Assembly (NCBI RefSeq): GCF_003574095.1
Contig: NZ_QWLA01000002.1
Location: forward strand, 86,905-150,904
Direction: 5' to 3'
Origin: Calidithermus roseus
Lineage (GTDB): Bacteria > Deinococcota > Deinococci > Deinococcales > Thermaceae
Length of the DNA: 64,000 nt
A program made the translations under genes and the position numbers. The first letter of the stretch is position 1. Every line of letters begins with the position of its first letter. The notes under the pieces were generated by a model, which did not search any database, was not told where the DNA came from, and saw nothing but the letters and a program-made list of their open reading frames with translations. Below, one piece after another: positions 8,985 to 20,076 of this stretch.

Positions 8985-10174
8985 CCATCGAGAGCTGGCG
9001 CAACGACGACCTGAAGATTTGGCAGGAGACCATTCTGCCCGCCTTCATGAAGAAATACCCCAACATCGAGGTGGTCTTCGCGCCCACCGCGCCCACCGAG
9101 TACAACGCGGTGCTCGATACCAAGCTCAAGGCCGGGACCGCCGGAGACCTCATCACCTGCCGCCCCTTCGACAAGAGCCTCGAGCTCTTCAACGCCAAGC
9201 AACTCGACAGCCTCAACGACCTGCCGGGCATGAGCAACTTCTCCGAGGTGGCCAAAGCCGCCTGGAGCACCGACGACGGCAAGACCACCTTCTGCGTGCC
9301 CATGGCCTCGGTGATCCACGGCTTCCTCTACAACCGGGCCATCTTCCGCGAGCTGGGCCTGCAGGTGCCCACCACTGAGGCTCAGTTCCTGCAGGTGCTC
9401 CAGCGCATCCAGCAAAGCGGCAAGTACAGCCCGCTGGTCATGGGCACCAAGGACCAATGGGAGTCGGCCACCATGGGCTATCAGAACATCGGCCCTACCC
9501 TCTGGAAAGGGGAGGCCGGGCGCAAGGGTCTGATCAATGGGACCCAGCAGTACAACAAGGGCGGCTTCCTGCAAGCCTTCGAAGCGCTGGCCAAGTGGCG
9601 ACCCTTCCTGCCCAGGGGCTACCAGGCCCTGGCCTACCCCGACGCGCAGAACCTCTTCGCCCAGGGGCGCGGGGCGATCTACCCCGCCGGTTCGTGGGAC
9701 ATCGGCGTCTTCCGCCAGATGAACCCCCGGCTCGAGCTCGGCGCCTTCAAGCCTTACACCTTCCCCAACCTGGGGGCCAGCCAATGCGTCATCAACGACC
9801 ACCCCGACATTGCCATCGGCCTGAACTCGGCCAGCAAGAACAAGGAAGCTGCCCGCACCTTCCTCTCCTGGGTGGCCTCTGACGAGTTCGCCCAGCTCTA
9901 CGCCAACGCCCTGCCCGGCTTCTTCCCCCTGGCCAACGTGAGCTACACCGTCTCCGACCCCGTAGCACAGGAGTTCCTGAACTGGCGCAAGCAATGCCAG
10001 GCTTCCTTCCGCACGGCCTACCAGATCCTCTCCCGCAACCCCAACCCCAACAACGAGAACGATCTGTGGAACGCCTCGGCGCAGGTTCTCAACGGCACCA
10101 TGACCCCCAAGCAGGCTGCCGACTACGTGCAGTCGCGGCTGGCCTCCTGGTACGGGCCACAAAAGGGCAAGTAG
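8906..10174 (+). CDS. Sugar ABC transporter substrate-binding protein
   Basis: The extracytoplasmic receptor of a carbohydrate ABC importer, 422 aa. It has a Sec signal peptide (MRKWLVLAFLAIGTMGSALAQ) and then a family 1 solute-binding fold with typical segments KYPNIEVVFAP, LKAGTAGDLITC, YPAGSWDIGVF and the hinge-region ASKNKEAARTFLSWVASDEF. ATG 8906 follows GGAGGT. Two permease genes follow and no ATPase gene is present, so it presumably works with a shared MsmK/MalK-type ATPase encoded elsewhere. The two Gfo/Idh dehydrogenases downstream suggest an inositol, amino-sugar or uncommon sugar substrate rather than maltose; that is inference. Confidence 0.9.
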   Translation: MRKWLVLAFLAIGTMGSALAQGKVRLTIESWRNDDLKIWQETILPAFMKKYPNIEVVFAPTAPTEYNAVLDTKLKAGTAGDLITCRPFDKSLELFNAKQLDSLNDLPGMSNFSEVAKAAWSTDDGKTTFCVPMASVIHGFLYNRAIFRELGLQVPTTEAQFLQVLQRIQQSGKYSPLVMGTKDQWESATMGYQNIGPTLWKGEAGRKGLINGTQQYNKGGFLQAFEALAKWRPFLPRGYQALAYPDAQNLFAQGRGAIYPAGSWDIGVFRQMNPRLELGAFKPYTFPNLGASQCVINDHPDIAIGLNSASKNKEAARTFLSWVASDEFAQLYANALPGFFPLANVSYTVSDPVAQEFLNWRKQCQASFRTAYQILSRNPNPNNENDLWNASAQVLNGTMTPKQAADYVQSRLASWYGPQKGK

Positions 10175-10187
10175 CCCGGCAGTTCAG

Positions 10188-10215
10188 GCGGGGGCGCGGG
10201 CTTTTGCGCCCCCGC
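10188..10215 (+). terminator. 10-bp hairpin between binding-protein and permease genes
   Basis: GCGGGGGCGC pairs perfectly with GCGCCCCCGC around an 8-nt loop that contains the T run. With no T tract after the stem it more likely protects the binding-protein mRNA 3' end or causes partial termination, a common way to make more receptor than permease. Confidence 0.65.
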
Positions 10216-10238
10216 AGTGCTCAAAGGGCTCCATCCCC

Positions 10239-11153
10239 ATGAAGCGCAGACCCTTCCCCTGGCACATCGTGGTCTTTCTCGCCCCGGCAGTCTTCGTCTA
10301 CACGCTGTTCATGGTCTACCCGCTGGTCGGATCGCTGGCCCTTTCGCTGCAAAACAAGACCCAAAGCGGCGTGGAGGTGTTCGTCGGCCTGCAAAACTAC
10401 CTGGCCCTGTTCACCAGCGAAAACTGGGCCCAGCCCTTCTGGAACGCCTTCTGGAACAATGTGGAGTTCTTTGCTTACCACATGCTCATCCAGAACCCCG
10501 TGGGCCTGTTCCTGGCGGTGCTGCTGGCCTCGAGGATTCGCGGGGCCTGGCTCTACCGCACCGTCATCTTCACACCCACCATCCTGTCGGTGGTGATCGT
10601 CGGCTTCGCCTGGAAGCTCATCCTCAACCCGGCCTGGGGCATCTCGCAGGGCATTCTCGACCTCCTCGGATTGGGCCACCTCAACCAGCCCTGGCTGGGC
10701 CTCGAGTCCACCGCCTTGCCCACCCTTTCACTGATTTCCGTATGGCAAAACATCGGCATCCCCATGATGCTCTTCCTGGCGGCGCTCATCCGCATCCCCG
10801 ACGAGCTCATCGAGGCGGCGCGGGTGGACGGGGCGGGGGCGTGGACGGTGTTCTGGCGCATTCAGCTCCCGCTGATCCTGCCCACGGCGGGCATCGTGGC
10901 GGTGCTGACCTTCGTGGGCAACTTCAACGCCTTCGACCTGATCTACGCCACCCAAGGTGCCTTGGCCGGACCCAACTTCGCCAGCGACATCCTGGGAACC
11001 TTCTTCTTCCGCACTTTCTTCGGCTACCAGCTCCAGCCTGGCGACCCCTACATGGGAGCCACGGTGGCCGGGGTGATGCTCCTGATCATCCTCAGTGGCG
11101 TGCTGGTCTACCTCTTCGCCTGGCAGCGCCGATTGCAGAACATCCAGTTTTAG
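10239..11153 (+). CDS. Sugar ABC transporter permease, MalF/UgpA type
   Basis: An inner-membrane channel subunit of the importer, 304 aa with about six helices; the first is HIVVFLAPAVFVYTLFMVYPLV. The cytoplasmic EAA loop that docks on the ATPase is visible as ELIEAARVDGAGAWTVFWRIQLPLI. It is preceded by the hairpin after the binding-protein gene and followed by the second permease after 36 bp, so the three form one operon. It pairs with the protein at 11190 to form the heterodimeric channel. Confidence 0.92.
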   Translation: MKRRPFPWHIVVFLAPAVFVYTLFMVYPLVGSLALSLQNKTQSGVEVFVGLQNYLALFTSENWAQPFWNAFWNNVEFFAYHMLIQNPVGLFLAVLLASRIRGAWLYRTVIFTPTILSVVIVGFAWKLILNPAWGISQGILDLLGLGHLNQPWLGLESTALPTLSLISVWQNIGIPMMLFLAALIRIPDELIEAARVDGAGAWTVFWRIQLPLILPTAGIVAVLTFVGNFNAFDLIYATQGALAGPNFASDILGTFFFRTFFGYQLQPGDPYMGATVAGVMLLIILSGVLVYLFAWQRRLQNIQF

Positions 11154-11189
11154 GAGAAGCGCCATGAGCCAAGTGCCCAGGAGGCTTGC

Positions 11190-12017
11190 ATGACCCGCAA
11201 CTGGCTGGGAGTGCTGGGCGTGCACCTCGCCCTAGTCGTCTACTCGCTGCTGGCGCTGTTTCCAGTGCTGCTGGTCATCCTCAACGCCTTCAAGGACCGG
11301 CTGACGATCTTCAGCGCGCCCTACGCTCTGCCCAACGCCCAGACCTTTACCCTCGAGGGCTTCCGCACCCTGCAATCCACCGCCAACTTCCCTGCCTACT
11401 TCCTCAACAGCCTCATCGTCACGGTGGGGGCTCTGGCGCTGATGATTTTGCTGAGCTCGATGGCTGCCTTCGCTCTGGCAGAATACAGCTTCCGCCTCAA
11501 CAACCTCATCGGCTTGTACTTGTCCATCGGGATCATGGTGCCCATCCGCCTGGGCACCGTGGGCATCTTGCAACTGGCCAAGGACCTCGAGCTGGTCAAT
11601 ACCCTGTGGATCCTGATCCTGGTTTACACCGCCCAGGGCATCCCGCTGGCGGTGTTCGTGCTCTCGTCGTTCATGCGCCAGTTGCCCAAGGACCTCAAAG
11701 ACGCTGCCCGCATTGACGGGGCCAGCGAATACCGCATCTACTGGCTCACCCTGCCCCTGATTCGTCCGGCCATCGGCTCGGTGCTGGCCATCTCGATGAT
11801 CCCCATCTGGAACGACCTGTGGTTCCCGCTCATCCTCGCTCCTGGCGAGGCCACCAAGACCGTGGTGCTGGGGGCCAGCGTGTTTTTGGGCCAGTTCGTC
11901 AACGACTACAACGCGGTGCTGGCGGCTTTAACCCTGGCCATCGTGCCGGCGGTGCTGCTGTACTTCGTCTTCTCGCAGCAACTGATCCGGGGCATCACCT
12001 CGGGGGCGGTGAAGTGA
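11190..12017 (+). CDS. Sugar ABC transporter permease, MalG/UgpE type
   Basis: The second channel subunit, 275 aa, with an N-terminal helix LGVLGVHLALVVYSLLALFPVLLVILNAFKD-like and five more. The EAA motif reads DLKDAARIDGASEYRIYWLTLPLI. ATG 11190 follows a GGAGG-rich stretch. It ends 11 bp before the first dehydrogenase gene, so transport and catabolism genes are co-transcribed. Confidence 0.92.
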   Translation: MTRNWLGVLGVHLALVVYSLLALFPVLLVILNAFKDRLTIFSAPYALPNAQTFTLEGFRTLQSTANFPAYFLNSLIVTVGALALMILLSSMAAFALAEYSFRLNNLIGLYLSIGIMVPIRLGTVGILQLAKDLELVNTLWILILVYTAQGIPLAVFVLSSFMRQLPKDLKDAARIDGASEYRIYWLTLPLIRPAIGSVLAISMIPIWNDLWFPLILAPGEATKTVVLGASVFLGQFVNDYNAVLAALTLAIVPAVLLYFVFSQQLIRGITSGAVK

Positions 12018-12028
12018 AGGGAGGTTCA

Positions 12029-13006
12029 ATGCGCGTAGGAATCGTGGGAAGCGGGGTGATGGCCGAGGTTCACGCGGCGGGCTGGCGCAGCACGGGGGCC
12101 GAGCTGGTGGGCTGCACTTCGGCCCATCTCGAGCAAGCCGCCCGGCTGGCCGAGCGGTTCGGCTTCGAGGTGTATCCGAGCTATGGTGAGCTGCTAAAGG
12201 CCGTGGACATCGTGGACATCTGCGTGCCCACCCACCTGCACAAGGCCATGGTGTTGCAGGCGGCTGGGGCCGGGAAGCACGTGATCTGTGAGAAGCCCAT
12301 CGCCCTGAGCGTGCGAGACGGCCAGGAGATGATCGAGGCCTGCGAGCGGGCCGGGGTGCGCTTTTTCGTGGCCATGGTGGTGCGCTTTTTTCCCCAGTAC
12401 CGCCTGGCGCGTGAGCTGGTGACCAAGGGCCAGATCGGGAAGCTGGGGGTGATGCGGCTCAAACGGGTCTCGTATCCGCCCCAAAAATCCGACGACAACT
12501 GGTACTTCGACGAAGCGCGCTCGGGCGGGATGGTGGTGGACCTGATGATCCACGACTTCGACTACGCCCGCTGGCTGGGTGGCGAGGTCGAGCGGGTCTT
12601 CGCCCGGCTCTCCCGCAGCGCCGACGGCGTGGGGCGATACGCTCAGGTCATCCTGCGCTTCAAGTCGGGGCCGATGGCGCTCATCGAAGGGGGATGGGCC
12701 TACCCGCCGGGGGTGTTCCGCACCGCGCTCGACCTCGCGGGCACGGACGGCCTCATTGAGTGGAGTTCCGACGAGCATGGCCCCGTGCGAAGCTTTGTGC
12801 TGCACAGGCCAGGTGAGGCAGCCTCAGTGGGCTTGCCGGTGGCGGGGCTGGCCGAAGACCCCTACGCCCTCGAGCTCCAGCACGCTTACCGCTGCATCCA
12901 GACCGGCGCGCCCTTCGAGGTGAGCGCTCAGGACGGCCTCGAGGCCCTGCGCCTGGCCCTGGCCGCCAGGGAATCCATCGCCACCGGAAAGCCCGTCTCG
13001 CTGTGA
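12029..13006 (+). CDS. Gfo/Idh/MocA family oxidoreductase (1)
   Basis: An NAD(P)-dependent dehydrogenase of sugars or cyclitols, cytoplasmic, 325 aa. The N-terminal Rossmann domain has GIVGSGVMAEVH, and the cofactor/substrate signature CEKPIALS is present, followed by the alpha/beta sheet domain with GGMVVDLMIHDFDYARWL. The start is ATG 12029 after GGGAGG; the longer open frame from 11819 overlaps the permease gene and is not coding. It is part of the ABC operon and probably oxidises the imported substrate or an intermediate. Confidence 0.9.
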   Translation: MRVGIVGSGVMAEVHAAGWRSTGAELVGCTSAHLEQAARLAERFGFEVYPSYGELLKAVDIVDICVPTHLHKAMVLQAAGAGKHVICEKPIALSVRDGQEMIEACERAGVRFFVAMVVRFFPQYRLARELVTKGQIGKLGVMRLKRVSYPPQKSDDNWYFDEARSGGMVVDLMIHDFDYARWLGGEVERVFARLSRSADGVGRYAQVILRFKSGPMALIEGGWAYPPGVFRTALDLAGTDGLIEWSSDEHGPVRSFVLHRPGEAASVGLPVAGLAEDPYALELQHAYRCIQTGAPFEVSAQDGLEALRLALAARESIATGKPVSL

Positions 13007-13013
13007 GGACGAC

Positions 13014-14006
13014 ATGCGCATTGGCATCTTGAGTTTCGCTCACCTGCACGCCGAAGGCTATCAGGCCCACCTCAAAAACATGCCGGGGGTCGAACTGGTC
13101 GGTTTTTCTCACGAAAACGCGGAGGAAGCCAAGCACTTCGCCCACGAATACGGCCTGAAGTGCTTTCCCCGCCACCAGGACCTGCTGGCCGAGGGGCTGG
13201 ACGGGGTGATCGTGTGCTCGGAGAACGCGCGCCACCTTGAGCTCGTTGAGCTAGCCGCCCAGGCCGGGTGCCACATCCTGTGCGAGAAGCCCATCGAGAC
13301 CGATCTCGCCGACGCCTTGGCCATGCAGGCCGCCTGCGAAGCCAACGGGGTTCGCTTCATGACCGCTTTCCCCATGCGCTTCGCTCCCTCGGTGCAGGCG
13401 GTGCGTAGGGCTATCCAGGAGGGCCGCTTAGGCCGCGTCCTGGGGGTCAACGGCGTCAACCACAGCGAGATCCCCAGGGCTCACCGGGCCTGGTTCGCCG
13501 AGAGGGAACTGGCCGGAGGGGGCGCAGCGATGGACCACATCGTCCACCTGGCCGACCTGCTGCGCTGGTACTTCGACGCCGAGATCACCGGGGTCTACGC
13601 CGAGCTGGACAACCTCTTCTACCCTGGCGAGGTGGACGTGGACACCGCTGGGCTCCTGCTGGTGTCGCTTTCCAACGGGGTTCAGGCCAGCATTGACTGT
13701 AGCTGGAGCCGCCCTACCTGGTATCCGCGCTGGGGCCACCTCAAGATGGAGGTGGTGGGGGAGGGGGGCGCGGTGGTGCTGGACGCTTTCGCCCAGCACC
13801 TCACGCTCTACGCGCGCCATGGACCGCGCCCGGTGAGCTGGGTGGGCTTCGGCTCCGACCCTAACCGGGCCATGCTCGAGGAGTTCATCGCCAGCATCCG
13901 CGAGCGCCGGCAACCCAGCGTGACCTGGAACGACGGCTTCCAGGCGCTGCGGGTGGCCCTGGCGGCTTACGAGTCCTCCAAAAGCCGCTCGGTGGTGGCG
14001 TTGTAG
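13014..14006 (+). CDS. Gfo/Idh/MocA family oxidoreductase (2)
   Basis: A second family member, 330 aa, seven bases after the first. It keeps CEKPIE and the C-terminal domain (GGGAAMDHIVHLADLLRWYF with the likely catalytic-region His). Its nucleotide-binding start reads IGILSFAHLHAEGY, lacking the usual GxGxxG, so its cofactor binding may differ. Two tandem Gfo/Idh genes often carry out sequential oxidation and reduction or epimerisation in inositol or aminosugar pathways. It ends the operon; the promoter of the ilv leader follows 44 bp later. Confidence 0.88.
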   Translation: MRIGILSFAHLHAEGYQAHLKNMPGVELVGFSHENAEEAKHFAHEYGLKCFPRHQDLLAEGLDGVIVCSENARHLELVELAAQAGCHILCEKPIETDLADALAMQAACEANGVRFMTAFPMRFAPSVQAVRRAIQEGRLGRVLGVNGVNHSEIPRAHRAWFAERELAGGGAAMDHIVHLADLLRWYFDAEITGVYAELDNLFYPGEVDVDTAGLLLVSLSNGVQASIDCSWSRPTWYPRWGHLKMEVVGEGGAVVLDAFAQHLTLYARHGPRPVSWVGFGSDPNRAMLEEFIASIRERRQPSVTWNDGFQALRVALAAYESSKSRSVVAL

Positions 14007-14050
14007 CGGCTCCTGCGGCGTGGAAGCCGCGCCGGTCTCGAGCCAGGTGG

Positions 14051-14080
14051 TTGACACGGTATACCAAAGCCCCTTAGACT
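14051..14080 (+). promoter_or_regulatory. Promoter of the ilv attenuator and operon
   Basis: TTGACA at 14051-14056 is followed after 18 nt by TAGACT at 14075-14080. A start near 14087 would leave only a few bases before the leader-peptide ATG at 14091. A GGTATACC palindrome occupies part of the spacer. Confidence 0.8.
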
Positions 14081-14090
14081 CACAGACGAG

Positions 14091-14165
14091 ATGCCTGAGA
14101 GCCTCACCCTAACCCTAGTCGTAGTAGGCCTAGTAATTATCGGGTCTACGGGGGATAGGGTGTAG
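14091..14165 (+). CDS. Branched-chain amino-acid leader peptide, 24 aa
   Basis: A short ORF lies directly after the ilv promoter; residues 5-17 read LTLTLVVVGLVII, so ten of thirteen codons are Leu, Val or Ile. These are the end products of the ilv/leu pathways encoded downstream. It ends at TAG 14163-14165, 27 nt before a terminator hairpin. This is the layout of transcription attenuation by ribosome stalling, as known for ilv and leu operons. The ATG is only about four bases from the predicted transcription start, so it is probably read without a Shine-Dalgarno sequence. Confidence 0.85.
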   Translation: MPESLTLTLVVVGLVIIGSTGDRV

Positions 14166-14192
14166 CTATACGACCTACGAGCGCATCGCAAA

Positions 14193-14224
14193 CCCCCGGA
14201 TACCAGCCGGGGGAAGTTTTTTTT
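14193..14224 (+). terminator. ilv attenuator terminator
   Basis: CCCCCGG at 14193-14199 pairs with CCGGGGG at 14207-14213 and is followed by AAG and eight T (14217-14224), a strong intrinsic terminator before ilvB. CGGGGG at 14149-14154, inside the end of the leader ORF, could pair with CCCCCG of the 5' arm and act as antiterminator. A TAGG...CCTA hairpin around the leader stop (about 14155-14178) may be the pause structure. Confidence 0.88.
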
Positions 14225-14238
14225 GAAGGGGAGTGGGT

Positions 14239-15927
14239 ATGAACGGAGCGGCGGCAATCCTCAAAGCGTTGGAAAAACAAGGGGTGAACATCATCTTCGG
14301 GCATCCAGGGGGCACCATCATGCCCACCTACGATGCCCTCTACGATTCTCCCATCCGGCACATCCTGGTGCGGCACGAGCAGGGCGGGGTCCACGCCGCT
14401 ACCGCCTACGCCCGCGCCAGCGGCAAGGTGGGCGTGGTGATGGCGACCTCGGGGCCGGGGGCGCTGAACCTGGTCACCGGGCTGCAGGACGCCCTAATGG
14501 ACTCCACCGCCGTGGTAGCCATCACGGGCAACGTGCCGCAGGCGCTCATCGGCACCGATGCCTTCCAGGAGGCCGACGTGTGCGGCATCACCCAGCCCGT
14601 CACCAAGCACAACTTCCAGATCCGCGACGTGCGCGACATCCCTCGCGTCATCGCCGAGGCCTTCTACATCGCCTCCACAGGCCGCCCTGGGCCGGTGCTC
14701 GTTGACGTCCCCAAGGACGTGCAACTCGCGCCCTTCAGCGGCAGCTTCGACGTCGAGATCGACCTTCCCGGCTACAAGCCTACCTTCAAGGGGCATCCCC
14801 GCCAGATCGAGCGGGCCCTCGAGGCGCTCGCGAAAGCCAAAAAACCCGTCCTGATGGTGGGCGGCGGGGCCCAGCACGCCTCGGCTGAAGTCATCGAGTT
14901 CGCCGAGAAGTCGGGCATCCCGGTGATCCCCACGTTGATGGGGCTGGGGGCCTTTCCCGGCACCCACCGGCAGTTTCTGGGGATGCCCGGCATGCACGGC
15001 TCGGTGGCGGCCAACTGGGCCATTCACAACGCCGATACCATCCTGGCCATCGGCCTGCGCTTCGACGACCGCGTGACCGGCAAGGTTTCGCGCTTTGCTC
15101 CCAACGCCCACACCATCATCCACGTCGATATCGACCCCGCTGAGATCGGCAAGCTGGTGAGCACCGCCATCCCGGTGGTAGGCGACGCCAAGTGGGTGGC
15201 CGCTGAGCTGGCCAAGGGAGCCAGGAAGCTCTCCATCGCCGAGTGGTGGCAGCAGGTGGACGAGTGGCGCACCAAGCACCCCTTTGGCTGGAACTCCAAG
15301 CCCTACCTGCAAAGCCAGGAGGTCATCCACGCCTTCTGGGAGGCCACCGGGGGCAAGGCCATCGTGACGTCGGGGGTGGGGCAGCACCAGATGTTCACCG
15401 CGCAGTTCTTCAAGTTCGACAAGCCCCGCTCCTGGATCAACTCCGGCGGGCTGGGCACGATGGGGGTGGGTCTGCCCTTCGCCATCGGCGCGGCGCTGGC
15501 GAGGCCCGGCGAGACCGTCATCGACTTCGACGGCGACGGCTCCTTCCAGATGACCTTGCAGGAGCTGGCGACGGTGAAGAAGTACAACCTCCCCGTCAAG
15601 ATCGTCATCCTCAACAACGGGTTTTTGGGCATGGTGCGGCAATGGCAGGACCTCTTCCACGCCAGGCGCTACAGCGAGGTCTACCTCGCCGACTCCAACC
15701 CCGACTTCGCCAAGCTGGCCGAGGCCTATGGCATCAAGGGGCTCACCCTCAGCGACAGGGGCAAGCTGGCCGAGACGGTGAAGGAGGTGCTGGAGCACGA
15801 GGGCCCGGTGCTGCTCGACTGCCGCGTGCACCACGAGGAAGGCGTGTTCCCCATGATTCCTTCGGGTGGGGCCGCCGAGGACATGATCATCGAGAACCCG
15901 CGCGAGGCGGTGGAGGCCGGTGATTGA
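14239..15927 (+). CDS. ilvB: Acetolactate synthase, large (catalytic) subunit
   Basis: A ThDP- and FAD-dependent enzyme that condenses two pyruvates, or pyruvate with 2-oxobutyrate, in the first common step of Val/Leu and Ile synthesis. The 562-aa protein shows the N-terminal pyrimidine domain with FGHPGGTIMPTYDAL and catalytic Glu in RHEQGGVHAA. The middle FAD domain has GLRFDDRVTGK, and the C-terminal pyrophosphate domain has GDGSFQMTLQELATVKKYNLP...NNGFLGMVRQWQ. ATG 14239 with an upstream AAGGGGAG is preferred to GTG 14233. It is controlled by the attenuator directly upstream and forms an operon with ilvN. Confidence 0.97.
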   Translation: MNGAAAILKALEKQGVNIIFGHPGGTIMPTYDALYDSPIRHILVRHEQGGVHAATAYARASGKVGVVMATSGPGALNLVTGLQDALMDSTAVVAITGNVPQALIGTDAFQEADVCGITQPVTKHNFQIRDVRDIPRVIAEAFYIASTGRPGPVLVDVPKDVQLAPFSGSFDVEIDLPGYKPTFKGHPRQIERALEALAKAKKPVLMVGGGAQHASAEVIEFAEKSGIPVIPTLMGLGAFPGTHRQFLGMPGMHGSVAANWAIHNADTILAIGLRFDDRVTGKVSRFAPNAHTIIHVDIDPAEIGKLVSTAIPVVGDAKWVAAELAKGARKLSIAEWWQQVDEWRTKHPFGWNSKPYLQSQEVIHAFWEATGGKAIVTSGVGQHQMFTAQFFKFDKPRSWINSGGLGTMGVGLPFAIGAALARPGETVIDFDGDGSFQMTLQELATVKKYNLPVKIVILNNGFLGMVRQWQDLFHARRYSEVYLADSNPDFAKLAEAYGIKGLTLSDRGKLAETVKEVLEHEGPVLLDCRVHHEEGVFPMIPSGGAAEDMIIENPREAVEAGD

Positions 15928-15946
15928 CCGGTAGACAGGAGAATTC

Positions 15947-17543
<1,597 letters not shown>

Positions 17544-17552
17544 ATTTGTCGG

Positions 17553-17610
17553 GGGTCAGGGGTCGAGAGTCGAGGGCCATTCTGAGCCCTAGACCCTGAG
17601 CCCCTGACCC
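17553..17610. repeat. Imperfect inverted repeat between ilvC and leuA
   Basis: GGGTCAGGGG at 17553-17562 pairs perfectly with CCCCTGACCC at 17601-17610. The inner part (GTCGAGGG, GCCCTAGACCCTGAG) contains more degenerate copies of the same words. It resembles the other low-complexity spacers and may form a cruciform or a partial terminator ahead of the leuA ribosome site at 17622-17625. Confidence 0.55.
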
Positions 17611-17632
17611 TCGACGGAAACCGGAGATTTTT

Positions 17633-19192
<1,560 letters not shown>

Positions 19193-19212
19193 AGGCTTCT
19201 TTCAGAATTCGC

Positions 19213-19247
19213 CGATGGCCGATAGCTGATAGCTGATAGCCGATAGC
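19213..19247. repeat. 7-bp tandem repeat (five units of YGATAGC)
   Basis: Five contiguous 7-bp units, CGATGGC, CGATAGC, TGATAGC, TGATAGC and CGATAGC, fill most of the gap between leuA and the next gene. No coding or secondary structure role is evident. Confidence 0.8.
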
Positions 19248-19264
19248 CGTGGGCAGGAGCGGTG

Positions 19265-19558
19265 ATGGTCCTCGAGTCCGCCTACCTCAGCGTCAAGCCC
19301 GGCCAGGAGCCGGAGTTCGAAGCCGCTTTCGCCCGGGCGTCGGCCCTGATCGCCTCGACCTCCGGCTACCGCTGGCACCGGCTGCACCGCACCCTCGAGG
19401 ACCCCAGCCTCTACCTGCTGCTCGTGGAGTGGGACACGCTCGAGGCCCACACCGTCGGCTTCCGGCAGTCGCCGCGGTATCAGGACTGGAAAAAGCTGCT
19501 CCACCACTTTTACGAACCCTTTCCCACCGTATGGCACCACACCCAGGTATACCCGTGA
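19265..19558 (+). CDS. Antibiotic-biosynthesis-monooxygenase-like (ABM) protein
   Basis: A small dimeric ferredoxin-like fold protein, 97-98 aa. The family layout is visible: N-terminal strand VLESAYLSVKPGQEPEFEAAF, helix ARASALIASTSGY, strand RWHRLHRTLEDPSLYLLLVEWDTLEAHTVGF with the conserved W-x-x-x-E/H pattern, then helix YQDWKKLLHHFYEP. Members range from small monooxygenases to heme-degrading enzymes and proteins of unknown role. The start may be GTG 19262 or ATG 19265. The 3' end overlaps the GNAT start (GTGA), so the two are translationally coupled. Confidence 0.78.
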   Translation: MVLESAYLSVKPGQEPEFEAAFARASALIASTSGYRWHRLHRTLEDPSLYLLLVEWDTLEAHTVGFRQSPRYQDWKKLLHHFYEPFPTVWHHTQVYP

Positions 19559-20076
19559 CCATCCGCCCGGCCCGCCCCGACGACGCCCCCGCCGTCGCCC
19601 GCGTCCACGTGGACTCCTGGCGCGAGACCTACTCAGGTCTGGTCCCCGACGACTTCCTGGCCTCGCTCTCCTACGAGCGGCGCGAGCAGATGTGGCGCAG
19701 CGGGCTCGAGCACCCCGGCTGGAAGGGCGTGCTGTTCGTGGCGGAAGACCCCGAACACGGGGTCGTGGGCTTCGTGGCCGGTGGCCCGCCGCAAGAGCCT
19801 GATGGGGAGTTTTCCTGCGAGCTGTGGGCCATCTATCTCCTGCGGGCACACCAGGGAAAGGGAACCGGGGGGCAGCTCTTCCGGCGCTTCATGGAGGAGA
19901 TGGCCCAGGGGGGCCATTCCTCCACGCTGCTGTGGGTGCTGGCCGAGAACCCGACCACGAACTTTTACGAGCACATGGGCGGGGTGAGGGTGCGCGAGAG
20001 GGAGATCGAGGTCGGGGGGAAGAAGCTGGTGGAGTGGGCGTACGGCTGGCGCGACCTGAGGGGGAGTGAGGCGTGA
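19555..20076 (+). CDS. GNAT family N-acetyltransferase
   Basis: An acetyl-CoA-dependent acyltransferase of 173 aa. It starts TIRPARPDDAPAVARVHVDSWRETY, has motif A as AIYLLRAHQGKGTGGQLFRRFMEE (the Q/R-x-x-G-x-G/A acetyl-CoA loop) and the C-terminal NPTTNFYEHMGG with the usual catalytic-region Tyr. GTG 19555 is chosen because it overlaps the preceding stop by 4 nt and begins the domain. It overlaps cimA in the same way (GTGA at 20073). The substrate is unknown; inclusion in an amino-acid cluster may be incidental. Confidence 0.88.
   Translation: MTIRPARPDDAPAVARVHVDSWRETYSGLVPDDFLASLSYERREQMWRSGLEHPGWKGVLFVAEDPEHGVVGFVAGGPPQEPDGEFSCELWAIYLLRAHQGKGTGGQLFRRFMEEMAQGGHSSTLLWVLAENPTTNFYEHMGGVRVREREIEVGGKKLVEWAYGWRDLRGSEA

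Noticed and set aside
11819..12028. N-terminal extension of the first Gfo/Idh gene
   Set aside because: It overlaps the permease gene in another frame; ATG 12029 has a ribosome site and starts the Rossmann fold.
14058..14065. GGTATACC palindrome as a regulator site in the ilv promoter
   Set aside because: Eight bases, a single copy, and attenuation already explains control; too little support.
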